Assembly (NCBI RefSeq): GCF_014076415.1
Contig: NZ_CP043568.1
Span: forward strand, 4,216,001-4,280,000
DNA from: Comamonas testosteroni
Lineage (GTDB): Bacteria; Pseudomonadota; Gammaproteobacteria; Burkholderiales; Burkholderiaceae_C
Direction: 5' to 3'
DNA: 64,000 nt
Below the pieces are notes generated by a model that did no database searches, was not told the DNA's origin, and saw only the letters and a program-made list of their open reading frames with translations. Of this stretch, positions 17,387 through 25,850 are shown one piece after another. The position numbers were made by a program, and so were the translations under genes. How positions within the stretch are numbered: the first letter of the stretch is position 1; the number at the start of each line of letters is the position of its first letter.

Positions 17387-19000
17387 ATGCCAAGCCTTAT
17401 CCCTTCTCAAGGCAAACCCCAGCTGGAGCTGCGAGGCATTCGCAAGGTCTATTCCTCCGTGGTTGCCAATGATGGCATCGACCTGGTCGTGGCACCCGGT
17501 GAAATTCAAGCCATCCTTGGCGAAAACGGCGCGGGAAAGTCCACGCTGATGAAAATCATCTATGGGGTGACTACTCCAACCGACGGAGAGATCTACTGGC
17601 AGGGCGAGCGCGTGCAGATGGGCAGCCCCGGCCTGGCTCGCGCACTGGGCATTGGCATGGTGTTTCAGCATTTTCAGCTGTTCGAGACACTGACCGTCGT
17701 GCAGAACGTGGCCCTCGCCTTGCCGGGTCGCCCCGACCTGGCTGACCTGTGTCAGCGCATTCATGCGGTCGGCCAGCGCTATGGCTTGCCCATAGACCCG
17801 CTGCGGCTGGTGCACACCCTCTCCGTCGGCGAGCGCCAGCGCGTGGAAATCATCCGCTGCCTGCTTCAAAATCCAAAGCTACTCATCATGGATGAGCCGA
17901 CCTCGGTACTCACGCCGCAGGCCGTGCGCAAGCTATTTGAAACCCTGCGCCAGCTGGCCGATGAAGGCTGCAGCATTCTCTACATCAGCCACAAGCTGGA
18001 TGAAGTTCAAGAGCTTTGCCACAGCGCTACTGTTCTGCGAAACGGCCGGGTGACGAGCCATTGCATTCCGGCCCAGGAGACACCAGCCTCCATGGCCCGC
18101 ATGATGATTGGCAAGGAGCTGGTGCCCTGCCAGCGCCCCAAGCCCATGGCAAATACGGCAGATACTGCCAGGTTACAGGTTCATTCTCTGTCCCGCGCTG
18201 CCAGCCACCCTTTCGGCACTGCGTTACAGGACATCAGCTTTAGCCTCAAGCCCGGTGAAATCCTGGGCATTGCCGGAGTGTCCGGCAACGGCCAGCAGGA
18301 GCTGCTGTTTGCCCTATCGGGAGAAGACCCGCTTCCGCCGCGCGATGCCGCCATGATTCATCTCAATGGCCAGCCAGTCGCGCACCTGAACAGCGCCAGC
18401 CGCCGCACACAAGGCTTGGGCTTTGTTCCGGAGGAACGTCTAGGACGTGGTGCGGTTCCAGCCATGAGCCTGGCCGAAAACACCTTGCTGACTGCCTATG
18501 ACCAAGGCCTGCTGCAGCGTGGTCTGATTCGCAAAGACGCGGTGACCCAGTTTGCGCAGAACTGTATAGCAGGCTTTCACGTCAAATGCTCAGGACCGCA
18601 AGCGCCTGCCAACTCGCTCTCGGGTGGCAATCTGCAAAAGTTCATCGTGGGAAGGGAGCTGATGCAGAAGCCTCAAGTACTCATCGCAGCCCAGCCCACC
18701 TGGGGCGTGGATGTGGGAGCGGCAGCTTTCATTCGCCAGTCGCTGATTGAGCTGAGAACCAGCGGCGCCAGCCTGCTGGTGGTCTCCGAAGAGCTGGACG
18801 AGCTATTCGAAATCTGCGACCGCATTGCCGTGATTGCTGATGGCCGCCTATCTCCCGTGGTTGCCATTGACCAGACCGATGTCGAGACCATAGGCCTGTG
18901 GATGAGCGGAATGTGGCCTCAAGAGAGTGCCCTCCTTCCCCAGGCCGCACCGCCCACTCTTCCTACAGAAAGAGAGGTCTACCGTGTGGCTCAAGCTTGA
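17387..19000 (+). CDS. ABC transporter ATPase, BMP/nucleoside-type importer
   Basis: A 537-residue protein with two fused nucleotide-binding domains, as in sugar/nucleoside importers (RnsB/NupA/YufO type). The first domain has GENGAGKSTL, signature LSVGERQR and Walker B LLIMDEPTSVL. The second has a degenerate Walker A (GVSGNGQQ), signature LSGGNLQKF and a Walker-B-like ILIAAQPTWGVD, so only the first site is likely to hydrolyse ATP well, as in the family. It overlaps the permease start by 17 bases. Confidence 0.94.
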   Translation: MPSLIPSQGKPQLELRGIRKVYSSVVANDGIDLVVAPGEIQAILGENGAGKSTLMKIIYGVTTPTDGEIYWQGERVQMGSPGLARALGIGMVFQHFQLFETLTVVQNVALALPGRPDLADLCQRIHAVGQRYGLPIDPLRLVHTLSVGERQRVEIIRCLLQNPKLLIMDEPTSVLTPQAVRKLFETLRQLADEGCSILYISHKLDEVQELCHSATVLRNGRVTSHCIPAQETPASMARMMIGKELVPCQRPKPMANTADTARLQVHSLSRAASHPFGTALQDISFSLKPGEILGIAGVSGNGQQELLFALSGEDPLPPRDAAMIHLNGQPVAHLNSASRRTQGLGFVPEERLGRGAVPAMSLAENTLLTAYDQGLLQRGLIRKDAVTQFAQNCIAGFHVKCSGPQAPANSLSGGNLQKFIVGRELMQKPQVLIAAQPTWGVDVGAAAFIRQSLIELRTSGASLLVVSEELDELFEICDRIAVIADGRLSPVVAIDQTDVETIGLWMSGMWPQESALLPQAAPPTLPTEREVYRVAQA

Positions 19001-20057
19001 AAAACGCCCCGAAGCCTCGCACTCCATGCGCTGGCTGTCGCCACTGCTGGCCGTGCTGCTAACCGTGCTCAGCGGAGCACTGCTTTTTGCTGCGCTGGGT
19101 CAAAAACCGCTGCAAGGCATTCATGCCTTCTTCATTCAGCCCATCAGTGACCTATATGGTCTAAGCGAGCTGCTGCTCAAGGCCACACCGCTCATGCTGA
19201 TCAGCATGGGGCTTGCCATCGGCTTTCGTGCTGGAGTCTGGAATATCGGCGCAGAAGGTCAGTTCATTCTTGGCGCCGTGTTTGCCAGCGGCATTGCGCT
19301 GATGGTGGGGGACCGAATCGCTTTCTGGGCCATGCCCGCAATGGTGCTGGCCGGCGCCTTGGGCGGGGCTCTGTGGGCTGCCATCCCAGCCTGGTTGCGC
19401 ACACGCTTTGGCACCAATGAGATCCTGGTGTCGCTGATGCTGGTCTATGTAGCCCAGTTGCTGGCATCTTGGCTGATCTATGGCCCATGGAAGGACCCTG
19501 ACGGCTACAACTTTCCCCAAACCCGCAGCTTTGGCGACAGTGCGCTATTGCCCGTGCTGATCGAAGGTACACGCCTGCATGCTGGCTTCATTCTGGCGTT
19601 GTTTGTGCTGCTGGCAGGCTATGTGTTTCTGCAATTGAGCATGCAGGGCTTTCGCATGCAGGTCGGTGGCCAGGCACCTGATGCCGCTCGCTATGCCGGT
19701 TTTTCGGGAAAGCAGGCCATCTGGGTCGGGCTACTGGCTGGCGGCGCGCTGGCCGGCGTGGCCGGGATGACCGAGGTTTCAGGTCCCATGGGCCAGTTGA
19801 CGGCGCAAATCTCCGCCGGCTATGGCTTTGCAGCCATCATCGTGGCCTTTGTCGGACGCCTGCACCCCGTGGGTATCCTGGCCAGCAGCCTGATCATGGC
19901 CTTGTTCTTTCTGGGCGGCGAGCAAGCCCAGCAGCAACTGAACCTGCCATCCTCCATCTCCAAGGTTTTCCAGGGAATGCTGCTGTTTTTCCTGCTGGCC
20001 TCGGATCTGTTCATTGCTTACCGTCTGCGCTGGCAAGGCGGTCTCCGGAGGGCCTGA
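18984..20057 (+). CDS. ABC transporter permease 1 (BMP/nucleoside type)
   Basis: Inner-membrane permease of 357 residues with 8-10 hydrophobic segments and the conserved family stretch IGFRAGVWNIGAEGQFILGA, as in RnsC/YufP/NupB proteins. I start it at the GTG 18984 because GAGAGG lies seven bases ahead; a longer reading from 18927 would run deep into the ATPase gene. It pairs with the second permease two bases downstream. Confidence 0.92.
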   Translation: MWLKLEKRPEASHSMRWLSPLLAVLLTVLSGALLFAALGQKPLQGIHAFFIQPISDLYGLSELLLKATPLMLISMGLAIGFRAGVWNIGAEGQFILGAVFASGIALMVGDRIAFWAMPAMVLAGALGGALWAAIPAWLRTRFGTNEILVSLMLVYVAQLLASWLIYGPWKDPDGYNFPQTRSFGDSALLPVLIEGTRLHAGFILALFVLLAGYVFLQLSMQGFRMQVGGQAPDAARYAGFSGKQAIWVGLLAGGALAGVAGMTEVSGPMGQLTAQISAGYGFAAIIVAFVGRLHPVGILASSLIMALFFLGGEQAQQQLNLPSSISKVFQGMLLFFLLASDLFIAYRLRWQGGLRRA

Positions 20058-20059
20058 CC

Positions 20060-20992
20060 ATGGATACCTCGCTGATTTCCTCCATCCTGGCGGCCACCTT
20101 GGTCGCAGGCACACCACTGATCATCGTCGCACTGGGCGAGCTGGTCGTCGAACGCTCTGGTGTGCTCAACCTTGGTGCAGAAGGCATGATGTCCGTGGGC
20201 GCGGTTGCGGCTTTTGCCGCTGCCTTTACAGGAGCTGGCCCCTGGGCCGCGGCCGCAGTGGGCATGCTTGCAGGTGCAGCACTGGCGCTAATCTTCGGCT
20301 ATCTGTGCCTGACCATGCAGGCCAACCAGGTCGCCAGCGGGCTGGCCCTGGCCATCTTCGGAGTGGGTCTGTCGGCCTTTTTGGGCAAGTCCTATGAATC
20401 AGCACCACTGACGGCCGTGCCCGTTCCCACCATTCCCATACTTGGGGACATACCTTTTCTGGGCACCGCATTGTTTCACCAGCACTGGCTAGTCTACGGT
20501 TCGTGGGTACTGGCAGCCGCAACAGCCTGGTTTCTGGATCGAAGCCGCGGAGGTCTGGTGCTGCGCGCCGTCGGAGAATCACCCACCGCAGCCCACGCCA
20601 TTGGCTACCCGGTGATCGCCATCCGCTACATGGCAGTGCTCTATGGCGGAGCCATGGCCGGTCTGGGCGGAGCGTTTCTGTCCGTGTTCTACACGCCACT
20701 GTGGGCGGACGGCATGGTCGCAGGCCGGGGCTGGATTGCGCTGGCACTGGTGGTTTTTGCCACCTGGCGCCCCCTGCGCATTCTGGTCGGCGCCTATCTG
20801 TTCGGCGGCGTGCTGGTCTCCCAGCTGTTCGTCCAAGGTTCAGGCCTGGCGCTGGAGCTCCCTTCACAATGGCTGTCCGCACTACCCTATATCGCCACCA
20901 TCGTCGTGCTGGTGCTGATATCGCGCAACAAGACCACGATCAAGCTGAACTCTCCCGCCTCGCTGGGACAGAGCTACAAGCCGGAAAGTTGA
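20060..20992 (+). CDS. ABC transporter permease 2 (BMP/nucleoside type)
   Basis: Partner permease of 310 residues with about eight hydrophobic segments. VVERSGVLNLGAEGMMSVGA is the family-specific counterpart of the NIGAEG loop in permease 1 (RnsD/YufQ/NupC type). It begins two bases after permease 1 and is followed 49 bases later by the binding protein, completing an ATPase-permease-permease-receptor set. Confidence 0.93.
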   Translation: MDTSLISSILAATLVAGTPLIIVALGELVVERSGVLNLGAEGMMSVGAVAAFAAAFTGAGPWAAAAVGMLAGAALALIFGYLCLTMQANQVASGLALAIFGVGLSAFLGKSYESAPLTAVPVPTIPILGDIPFLGTALFHQHWLVYGSWVLAAATAWFLDRSRGGLVLRAVGESPTAAHAIGYPVIAIRYMAVLYGGAMAGLGGAFLSVFYTPLWADGMVAGRGWIALALVVFATWRPLRILVGAYLFGGVLVSQLFVQGSGLALELPSQWLSALPYIATIVVLVLISRNKTTIKLNSPASLGQSYKPES

Positions 20993-21041
20993 AGTTTCAA
21001 AGCATCGCGTTCCCTACGACCAGAACCAAGGAGGCATGACC

Positions 21042-22157
21042 ATGAACAGCAACAACGTGCGCCACACGCATAGATCAACCGCATTTCCCTGTCTTGCAGC
21101 ATGGAGCGCAGCGTCGCTCTTTGTGCTGGGCCTGGGCAGCGCCTCAGCCGCCGAGCCACTCAAAGTCTGTTTTCTCTATTCCAACCCGATTGGAGAAAGC
21201 GGATGGACCTATCAGCATGAGCTGGCGCGCAATGAACTGGTCGCCGCCCTGGGCGACAAAATCAGTACCAAATACGTAGAAAACATAGCAGAGGGCCCAG
21301 ACGCAGAGCGCGTTGTACGCAATTTTGTGAAAGACGGCTGCAAACTAATCTTCACGCCCTCCTTTGGTTTCATGGAGCCCACGCTCAAGGTGGCGCGTAC
21401 CGCTCCCAAAATCATCTTCATGAACGGCACCGGCTACAAGACAGCCACCAATGTCGGCACCTACAACGCCCGCTGGTATGAGGGCCGTTATCTGGAAGGT
21501 GTGATCGCCGGTCATATGACCAAGAGCAATGTGGTCGGCTATGTGGGCGCCTTCCCTATTCCCGAGGTGCTGCAAGGCGTGAATGCTTTCGCACTAGGCA
21601 TGAAAAGCGCCAATCCAAAAGCTCAGTTGCGCCTGATCTGGGTAAATTCCTGGTATGACCCGGGCAAGGAGCGCGATGCCGCCAATGCTCTCATCAAGCT
21701 GGGTTCAGACACTCTTGCCTATGCCACCTCGGGCGTTTCCATCGTCACCACAGGCGAAGAGAAAAAGGTCTACACCCTGGGCTACTACTCGAACATGTCC
21801 AAGTTCGGCCCCACGACCAATCTCACCTCTATTACCCAAAACTGGGGCAACTTCTACATCAAGGTCGCCAACGAAGTACTAGCGGACAAATGGAAGCCCG
21901 AAAGCGTCATGGGCAGCCTCAGCGACGGCATCATCAAGCTGGCACCGCTGAACTCAGCCATTCCGGCCGAGGTGCGCAACCAGGTTGAAACCCTCACCAA
22001 GGAAATTGCTTCAGGTCAGCGCCAGATTTTCACCGGCCCTTTGGTCGATCAGCAAGGCACGACACGCGTTCCAGCGGGCCAGAATATCTCGCCCGGTGAT
22101 CTGGCCAATATGAACTATCTGGTTCAAGGCGTGGACGGCCTGATGCCCAAGAACTGA
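21042..22157 (+). CDS. BMP-family ABC substrate-binding protein
   Basis: Periplasmic receptor of 371 residues of the basic membrane protein (PF02608) family, which binds nucleosides, purines and similar ligands. An N-terminal signal peptide ends near SASA-AEP; the mature protein opens KVCFLYSNPIGESGWTYQHELARN, the usual BMP ligand-lobe start. AAGGAGG at 21028-21034 fits the ATG at 21042 (7-base spacing) better than the ATG at 21036 (one base). There is no lipobox cysteine at the cleavage site, so it is probably soluble in the periplasm rather than a lipoprotein. Confidence 0.93.
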   Translation: MNSNNVRHTHRSTAFPCLAAWSAASLFVLGLGSASAAEPLKVCFLYSNPIGESGWTYQHELARNELVAALGDKISTKYVENIAEGPDAERVVRNFVKDGCKLIFTPSFGFMEPTLKVARTAPKIIFMNGTGYKTATNVGTYNARWYEGRYLEGVIAGHMTKSNVVGYVGAFPIPEVLQGVNAFALGMKSANPKAQLRLIWVNSWYDPGKERDAANALIKLGSDTLAYATSGVSIVTTGEEKKVYTLGYYSNMSKFGPTTNLTSITQNWGNFYIKVANEVLADKWKPESVMGSLSDGIIKLAPLNSAIPAEVRNQVETLTKEIASGQRQIFTGPLVDQQGTTRVPAGQNISPGDLANMNYLVQGVDGLMPKN

Positions 22158-22164
22158 GAGCCCC

Positions 22165-23586
22165 ATGAAAAACAATATTCTGATCCGCAATGCGGCAGCC
22201 ATCATGACGGGGCTGTCAGGAAGCAAGGCCAGAAGCCCTGCCCGCGACATCCGCATAGAGAGCGGCGTCATCACCGAGATGGGCAACGGGCTACCGCCCC
22301 TGCCCGGCGAGGAGCAGCTCAATGCCAGCAACTGCGTCATCTACCCCGGCTGGGTCAATACCCACCACCACCTGTTCCAGTCTTTACTCAAAGGTGTGCC
22401 TGCAGGCATCAATCTGACGCTGAGCCCGTGGCTGCAGGCTGTGCCCTTCAGCTACCGGCGCAGCTTTGATGAAAAGCGTTTGCGCATAGCCGCACGCATT
22501 GGTCTGGTGGAGCTGCTACGCTCAGGCTGCACCACCGTAGCCGACCATCATTACCTGTTCCAGCCAGGACAGGACTTTGATGCAGCCGCCATTTTGTTCG
22601 AGGAAGCCAACGCGCTGGGCATGCGCTTCATGTTGCTGCGTGGCGGTGCCACCGTCACCCGCAAGCTGGAAGCCGATGAAAAGCTGCTACAGGCCACCGA
22701 AACACTGGATCAGATGCTGAGCTCGGTACAAACCACGGCCAAGTACTTCCACCAGACCACCCCCATGGCCATGAGCAAAGTGGCCATGGCCCCCACCTCT
22801 GTCCATGTCTCGCTGCCCAAACCGGAGCTCAAGGAAGTGGCCAGAGCCGCGCGCTCCATGGGCTTGCGACTGCACAGCCATATGTCGGAGTCCGTGGCCT
22901 ATATCGAGCATTGCCGTGAAAAATTCGGTTGCCTACCCATCGAATATCTTGCCCGCAATGAGTGGCTGGGGCCCGATGTATGGCTGGCCCACCTGGTACA
23001 CCTAAGCCCCGAGGAAATCAGGATGCTGGGAGAAAGCCGTACCGGTATTGCCCACTGTCCGCAGAGCAATGCCCGCCTGGCCGACGGAATCGCACCCGCA
23101 CCTGCGCTAGCCAAAATGGGCTCCCCCGTTACGATGGGCGTTGATGGCGCGGCCTCCAACGAAGCCGCAGACATGATCAGCGAGCTGCATTTTGCGTGGA
23201 TGCTACACCGCGCACAGGCTGGCGCGCTTTCCCGCGCCATACCCGAAGGGCTAGGCGAAGAAGGCGGTGACGCCACCACCGTGGAGCAAATCATCCACTG
23301 GGCCAGCCAGAGCGGCGCGCAGATGCTCGGCTTTGAAGGTGTCGGTCATCTATCCGCCGGTATGGCTGCCGATTTGGCCGTATATGCACTCGATGACCCC
23401 CGATATTTTGGACTGCACGACCCTGCCATCGGCCCCATCGCCAGCGGCGGGCGTCCCCACCTCAAGTGGGTGCTGTGTGCAGGCAAGGTCATACTCGAAG
23501 ACGACTTGCCAACAGGCCTTGATCTCGAGCGACTCGGGATACAGGCCAAGGCGGAAGTCCAAGCATTGCTGGTACTGCAGAACTGA
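22165..23586 (+). CDS. 8-oxoguanine/isoxanthopterin deaminase-like amidohydrolase
   Basis: COG0402 amidohydrolase of 473 residues that should replace a ring amino (or alkylamino/chloro) group by oxygen. Metal ligands and catalytic residues are visible: His67-x-His69 (NTHHHLFQ), HSHMSE (metal His and proton-shuttle Glu), the AHLVH region, and Asp in GVDGAASNE. The nearest family types are 8-oxoguanine deaminase, isoxanthopterin deaminase and the triazine hydrolases AtzB/TrzN. As last gene of the cluster, seven bases after the receptor, it probably deaminates an amino-purine or pterin produced by the Mo hydroxylase. Exact specificity cannot be read by eye. Confidence 0.88.
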   Translation: MKNNILIRNAAAIMTGLSGSKARSPARDIRIESGVITEMGNGLPPLPGEEQLNASNCVIYPGWVNTHHHLFQSLLKGVPAGINLTLSPWLQAVPFSYRRSFDEKRLRIAARIGLVELLRSGCTTVADHHYLFQPGQDFDAAAILFEEANALGMRFMLLRGGATVTRKLEADEKLLQATETLDQMLSSVQTTAKYFHQTTPMAMSKVAMAPTSVHVSLPKPELKEVARAARSMGLRLHSHMSESVAYIEHCREKFGCLPIEYLARNEWLGPDVWLAHLVHLSPEEIRMLGESRTGIAHCPQSNARLADGIAPAPALAKMGSPVTMGVDGAASNEAADMISELHFAWMLHRAQAGALSRAIPEGLGEEGGDATTVEQIIHWASQSGAQMLGFEGVGHLSAGMAADLAVYALDDPRYFGLHDPAIGPIASGGRPHLKWVLCAGKVILEDDLPTGLDLERLGIQAKAEVQALLVLQN

Positions 23587-24058
23587 GCCAAGCTCGTGCT
23601 GGCGTAGTGGTGGCGTTCCTATGAAGAGCCGCAGCAGGAGCGTCCGTTGAAGCAACCTCTACTTTTAGGGACGCGCAGGAAAACGAGGATGCTTCACCGT
23701 GTTTACGGCTTGAGTTACCCAGAACAACAAGCGCCAGGCTTTTCCCCAATTTTTCTCAACAAGCCTGTGGACAAGCCTGAATAGCTTTTGCAGCAATGTC
23801 TCAAGCACTTGATTTATCAGGAATTTCTCAAACTGCCTATTTTTTGATCAGCCCCTATCCGACAGACAGACACTTATCCCGTCCTACGCTGGACATCCTT
23901 GTGAACAACTGCACCGGTCCAATGAATAAGTCAGGCAAGTCATTGATTTCAAAAGGTTCATTTTTCAGCGCTGAAAAAACAGGCAATCCGCACCGGGCCC
24001 ACGGCCTTGGCAAACCGGCTACAACAACGGGTTTTGCAAAGAATCACTACAGCGCCTC
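23587..24058. other. Intergenic region with regulatory palindromes
   Basis: No gene was recognised in these 472 bases. The right half is AT-richer than its surroundings and holds the imperfect palindrome TTGTGAACAA (23899-23908), a TGTGGACAA at 23766-23774, and a perfect 18-bp palindrome at 23961-23978. It probably contains the ferredoxin promoter. Confidence 0.5.
23961..23978. promoter_or_regulatory. Perfect 18-bp palindrome upstream of ferredoxin gene
   Basis: TTTTTCAGC followed immediately by GCTGAAAAA, with no loop. It lies about 80 bases before the ferredoxin start. The absence of a loop makes a dimeric-protein operator more likely than a terminator. Confidence 0.5.
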
Positions 24059-24361
24059 ATGTCCAACGACTCTGCTTTTGCCCCTCCCTTCTTCATCGCC
24101 AAGTGCGAGCCCAGCGGCCAGCAGGTCGACGCCTGGACCGACCAGTCGCTGCTGGACTCGCTGGAGAGCGGCGGCGTGAACTGGCCCAGCTCCTGTCGCA
24201 ACGGCACCTGCCGCACCTGCATGGGACAGCTGGTATCGGGCAGCGTGCACTACGACATCGAGTGGCCGGGCGTGACGACAGAGGAACAGGCCGAAGGCTA
24301 TGTGCTGCCCTGCTGCGCCTATCCCGACAGCGATGTGGTGCTCAAGGATCACGAGTACTAA
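24059..24361 (+). CDS. [2Fe-2S] ferredoxin
   Basis: Small electron carrier of 100 residues, plant-type fold. The cluster ligands are in SSCRNGTCRTCMG (Cys-x4-Cys-x2-Cys) and the late Cys in VLPCCAYP, the normal C-x4-C-x2-C-xn-C arrangement. It is monocistronic: a palindrome-bearing intergenic region lies before it and a repeat element follows. The redox partner is unknown. It is not obviously part of the Mo-hydroxylase cluster, which ends 470 bases earlier. Confidence 0.9.
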   Translation: MSNDSAFAPPFFIAKCEPSGQQVDAWTDQSLLDSLESGGVNWPSSCRNGTCRTCMGQLVSGSVHYDIEWPGVTTEEQAEGYVLPCCAYPDSDVVLKDHEY

Positions 24362-24365
24362 AAAT

Positions 24366-24450
24366 CCCCCTGAGCGGCCTCGCCGCCCCTCCCAAGCAGG
24401 ACGGCATCATTGCTGGGCTGCGGGGCGGCCCTTGCTTGATGCTGCGCATT
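24366..24450. repeat. Dispersed intergenic repeat, copy 1
   Basis: Begins CCCCCTGAGCGGC and ends GCTGCGGGGCGGCCCTTGCT followed by GATGCTGCGC. The same ends occur at 29450-29560 and, decayed, at 62280-62358. GC-rich and partly self-complementary. It lies between the ferredoxin stop and ribBX. Confidence 0.7.
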
Positions 24451-24522
24451 GGAGCTGCGTCCCGTTCTTGCACTGCATCATGGTTTCAGGGTCGGCTCGC
24501 GCGCTCAAAGCTCGCTCTGCAA

Positions 24523-24528
24523 TAGAAT
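24523..24528 (+). promoter_or_regulatory. ribB: Candidate -10 element upstream of ribBX
   Basis: TAGAAT in a CAATAGAAT context, followed by an inverted repeat (GAGCGCTTTC at 24529-24538 with GAAAGCGGCTC at 24558-24568) that could form a leader hairpin. I looked for the conserved blocks of an FMN riboswitch in 24362-24713 and did not see them. Confidence 0.3.
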
Positions 24529-24713
24529 GAGCGCTTTCCGCAAGGCCTTACCCTGCAGAAAGCGGCTCCGCCCAGGCGGCCTCCCGCCTCACACGTTCTT
24601 TGGAAGTCCTGCCTGCGCCCATGGCGGCGTCGGCAATGCCTCACTGGTGCGTGTCATGCGCCAGCCGCCGACTGCAGTGCATCGCATCCAGTTCACGTCC
24701 AAGAAGGCATTCC

Positions 24714-25835
24714 ATGAACAGCTCCCTCCAACCTGTGCCCATCTCGCCCGTCGAAGAAATCGTGGCGGAAATGCGTGCCGGCCGCATGGTCGTTCTCGTT
24801 GACGAAGAAGACCGTGAGAACGAAGGCGATCTGGTTCTGGCATCCGACCATGTCACAGCGGAGGCCATCAACTTCATGGCCCGCTTCGGCCGTGGCCTGA
24901 TCTGCCTGACGCTGACCCGCGAGCGCTGCGAATTCCTCAAGCTGCCGCCCATGGCCGCGCGCAACGGCACCGTGTACAGCACGGCCTTCACGATCTCCAT
25001 CGAAGCCGCCGAAGGCGTGACCACCGGCATCTCGGCCGCCGACCGTGCGCGCACCATCCAGGTGGCCGTGAACAAGAACAGCCAGCCCAGCGATCTGGTA
25101 CAGCCCGGCCATGTCTTCCCGCTGCAGGCCGTGGACGGCGGCGTGCTCATGCGCGCCGGCCACACCGAGGCCGGTTGCGATCTGGCAGCGCTGGCAGGCT
25201 GCACGCCCTCGGCCGTCATCTGCGAGATCATGAAGGACGACGGCACCATGGCCCGCCTGCCCGATCTGCAGCTGTTCTGCGCCGAGCACGGCATCAAGAT
25301 CGGCACCATTGCCGACCTCATCGAATACCGCAGCCGCAACGAATCGCTGCTACAGAAAGTGGGCAGCCGCCCCATGCAGACGGCCCATGGCGAATTCATC
25401 GCCCATGCCTTCCGCGACGTACCCAGCGGCTCCGTGCACCTGGCACTGGTCAAGGGCGAATGGCAGCCAGACACCACCGTGCCCGTGCGCGTGCATGAGC
25501 CGCTGTCGGTGCTCGATGCGCTCGAAACCGGCCGCAACCAGCATTCCTGGTGCCTGGACGAGAGCCTCAAGTACATCAATGGCAATGGCCAGGGCGTGGC
25601 CGTGCTGCTCAACTGCAGCGAGTCCGGCGAGCAGCTGCTGACCCAATTCGAAGGCAAGGCCCGTTCGGCCCAGGCGCCCGAACGCGGCCGCATGGATCTG
25701 CGCACCTATGGCGTGGGCGCGCAGATCCTGCGCGAGCTGGGCGTGAGCAAGATGCACCTCATGGGCCAGCCCCGCCGCATGCCCAGCATGGCGGGCTACG
25801 GCCTGGAAATCACGGGTTACATCCCCAAAGAATAA
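24714..25835 (+). CDS. ribB: RibBX: DHBP synthase with degenerate GTP cyclohydrolase II domain
   Basis: A 373-residue riboflavin enzyme. Residues 1 to about 200 are 3,4-dihydroxy-2-butanone 4-phosphate synthase with all landmarks (VLVDEEDRENEGDLVLA, MRAGHTEAGCDLA). The C-terminal half resembles GTP cyclohydrolase II (HGEFIAHAF, DLRTYGVGAQILRELGV) but lacks the Zn-binding C-x10-C-x-C block: where ECLTGDxxxSxRCDCG is expected, the sequence reads HEPLSVLDALETGRNQHSW. It is thus the proteobacterial RibBX variant, whose second domain is not an active cyclohydrolase; a separate ribA is expected elsewhere. The ATG at 24714 is the first one compatible with the DHBP fold. It forms an operon with ribH and nusB. 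Confidence 0.93.
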   Translation: MNSSLQPVPISPVEEIVAEMRAGRMVVLVDEEDRENEGDLVLASDHVTAEAINFMARFGRGLICLTLTRERCEFLKLPPMAARNGTVYSTAFTISIEAAEGVTTGISAADRARTIQVAVNKNSQPSDLVQPGHVFPLQAVDGGVLMRAGHTEAGCDLAALAGCTPSAVICEIMKDDGTMARLPDLQLFCAEHGIKIGTIADLIEYRSRNESLLQKVGSRPMQTAHGEFIAHAFRDVPSGSVHLALVKGEWQPDTTVPVRVHEPLSVLDALETGRNQHSWCLDESLKYINGNGQGVAVLLNCSESGEQLLTQFEGKARSAQAPERGRMDLRTYGVGAQILRELGVSKMHLMGQPRRMPSMAGYGLEITGYIPKE

Positions 25836-25850
25836 AAGACGGAACACCAG

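Noticed and set aside
23766..23908. DnaA-box-like words (TGTGGACAA, TGTGAACAA) suggesting a replication origin
   Set aside because: Both differ from the DnaA consensus at one key base, there are only two, and dnaA, dnaN, rpmH or rep genes are absent.
24362..24713. Expected FMN riboswitch upstream of the riboflavin operon
   Set aside because: The conserved RFN blocks were not found; only a simple inverted repeat and a repeat element are present.
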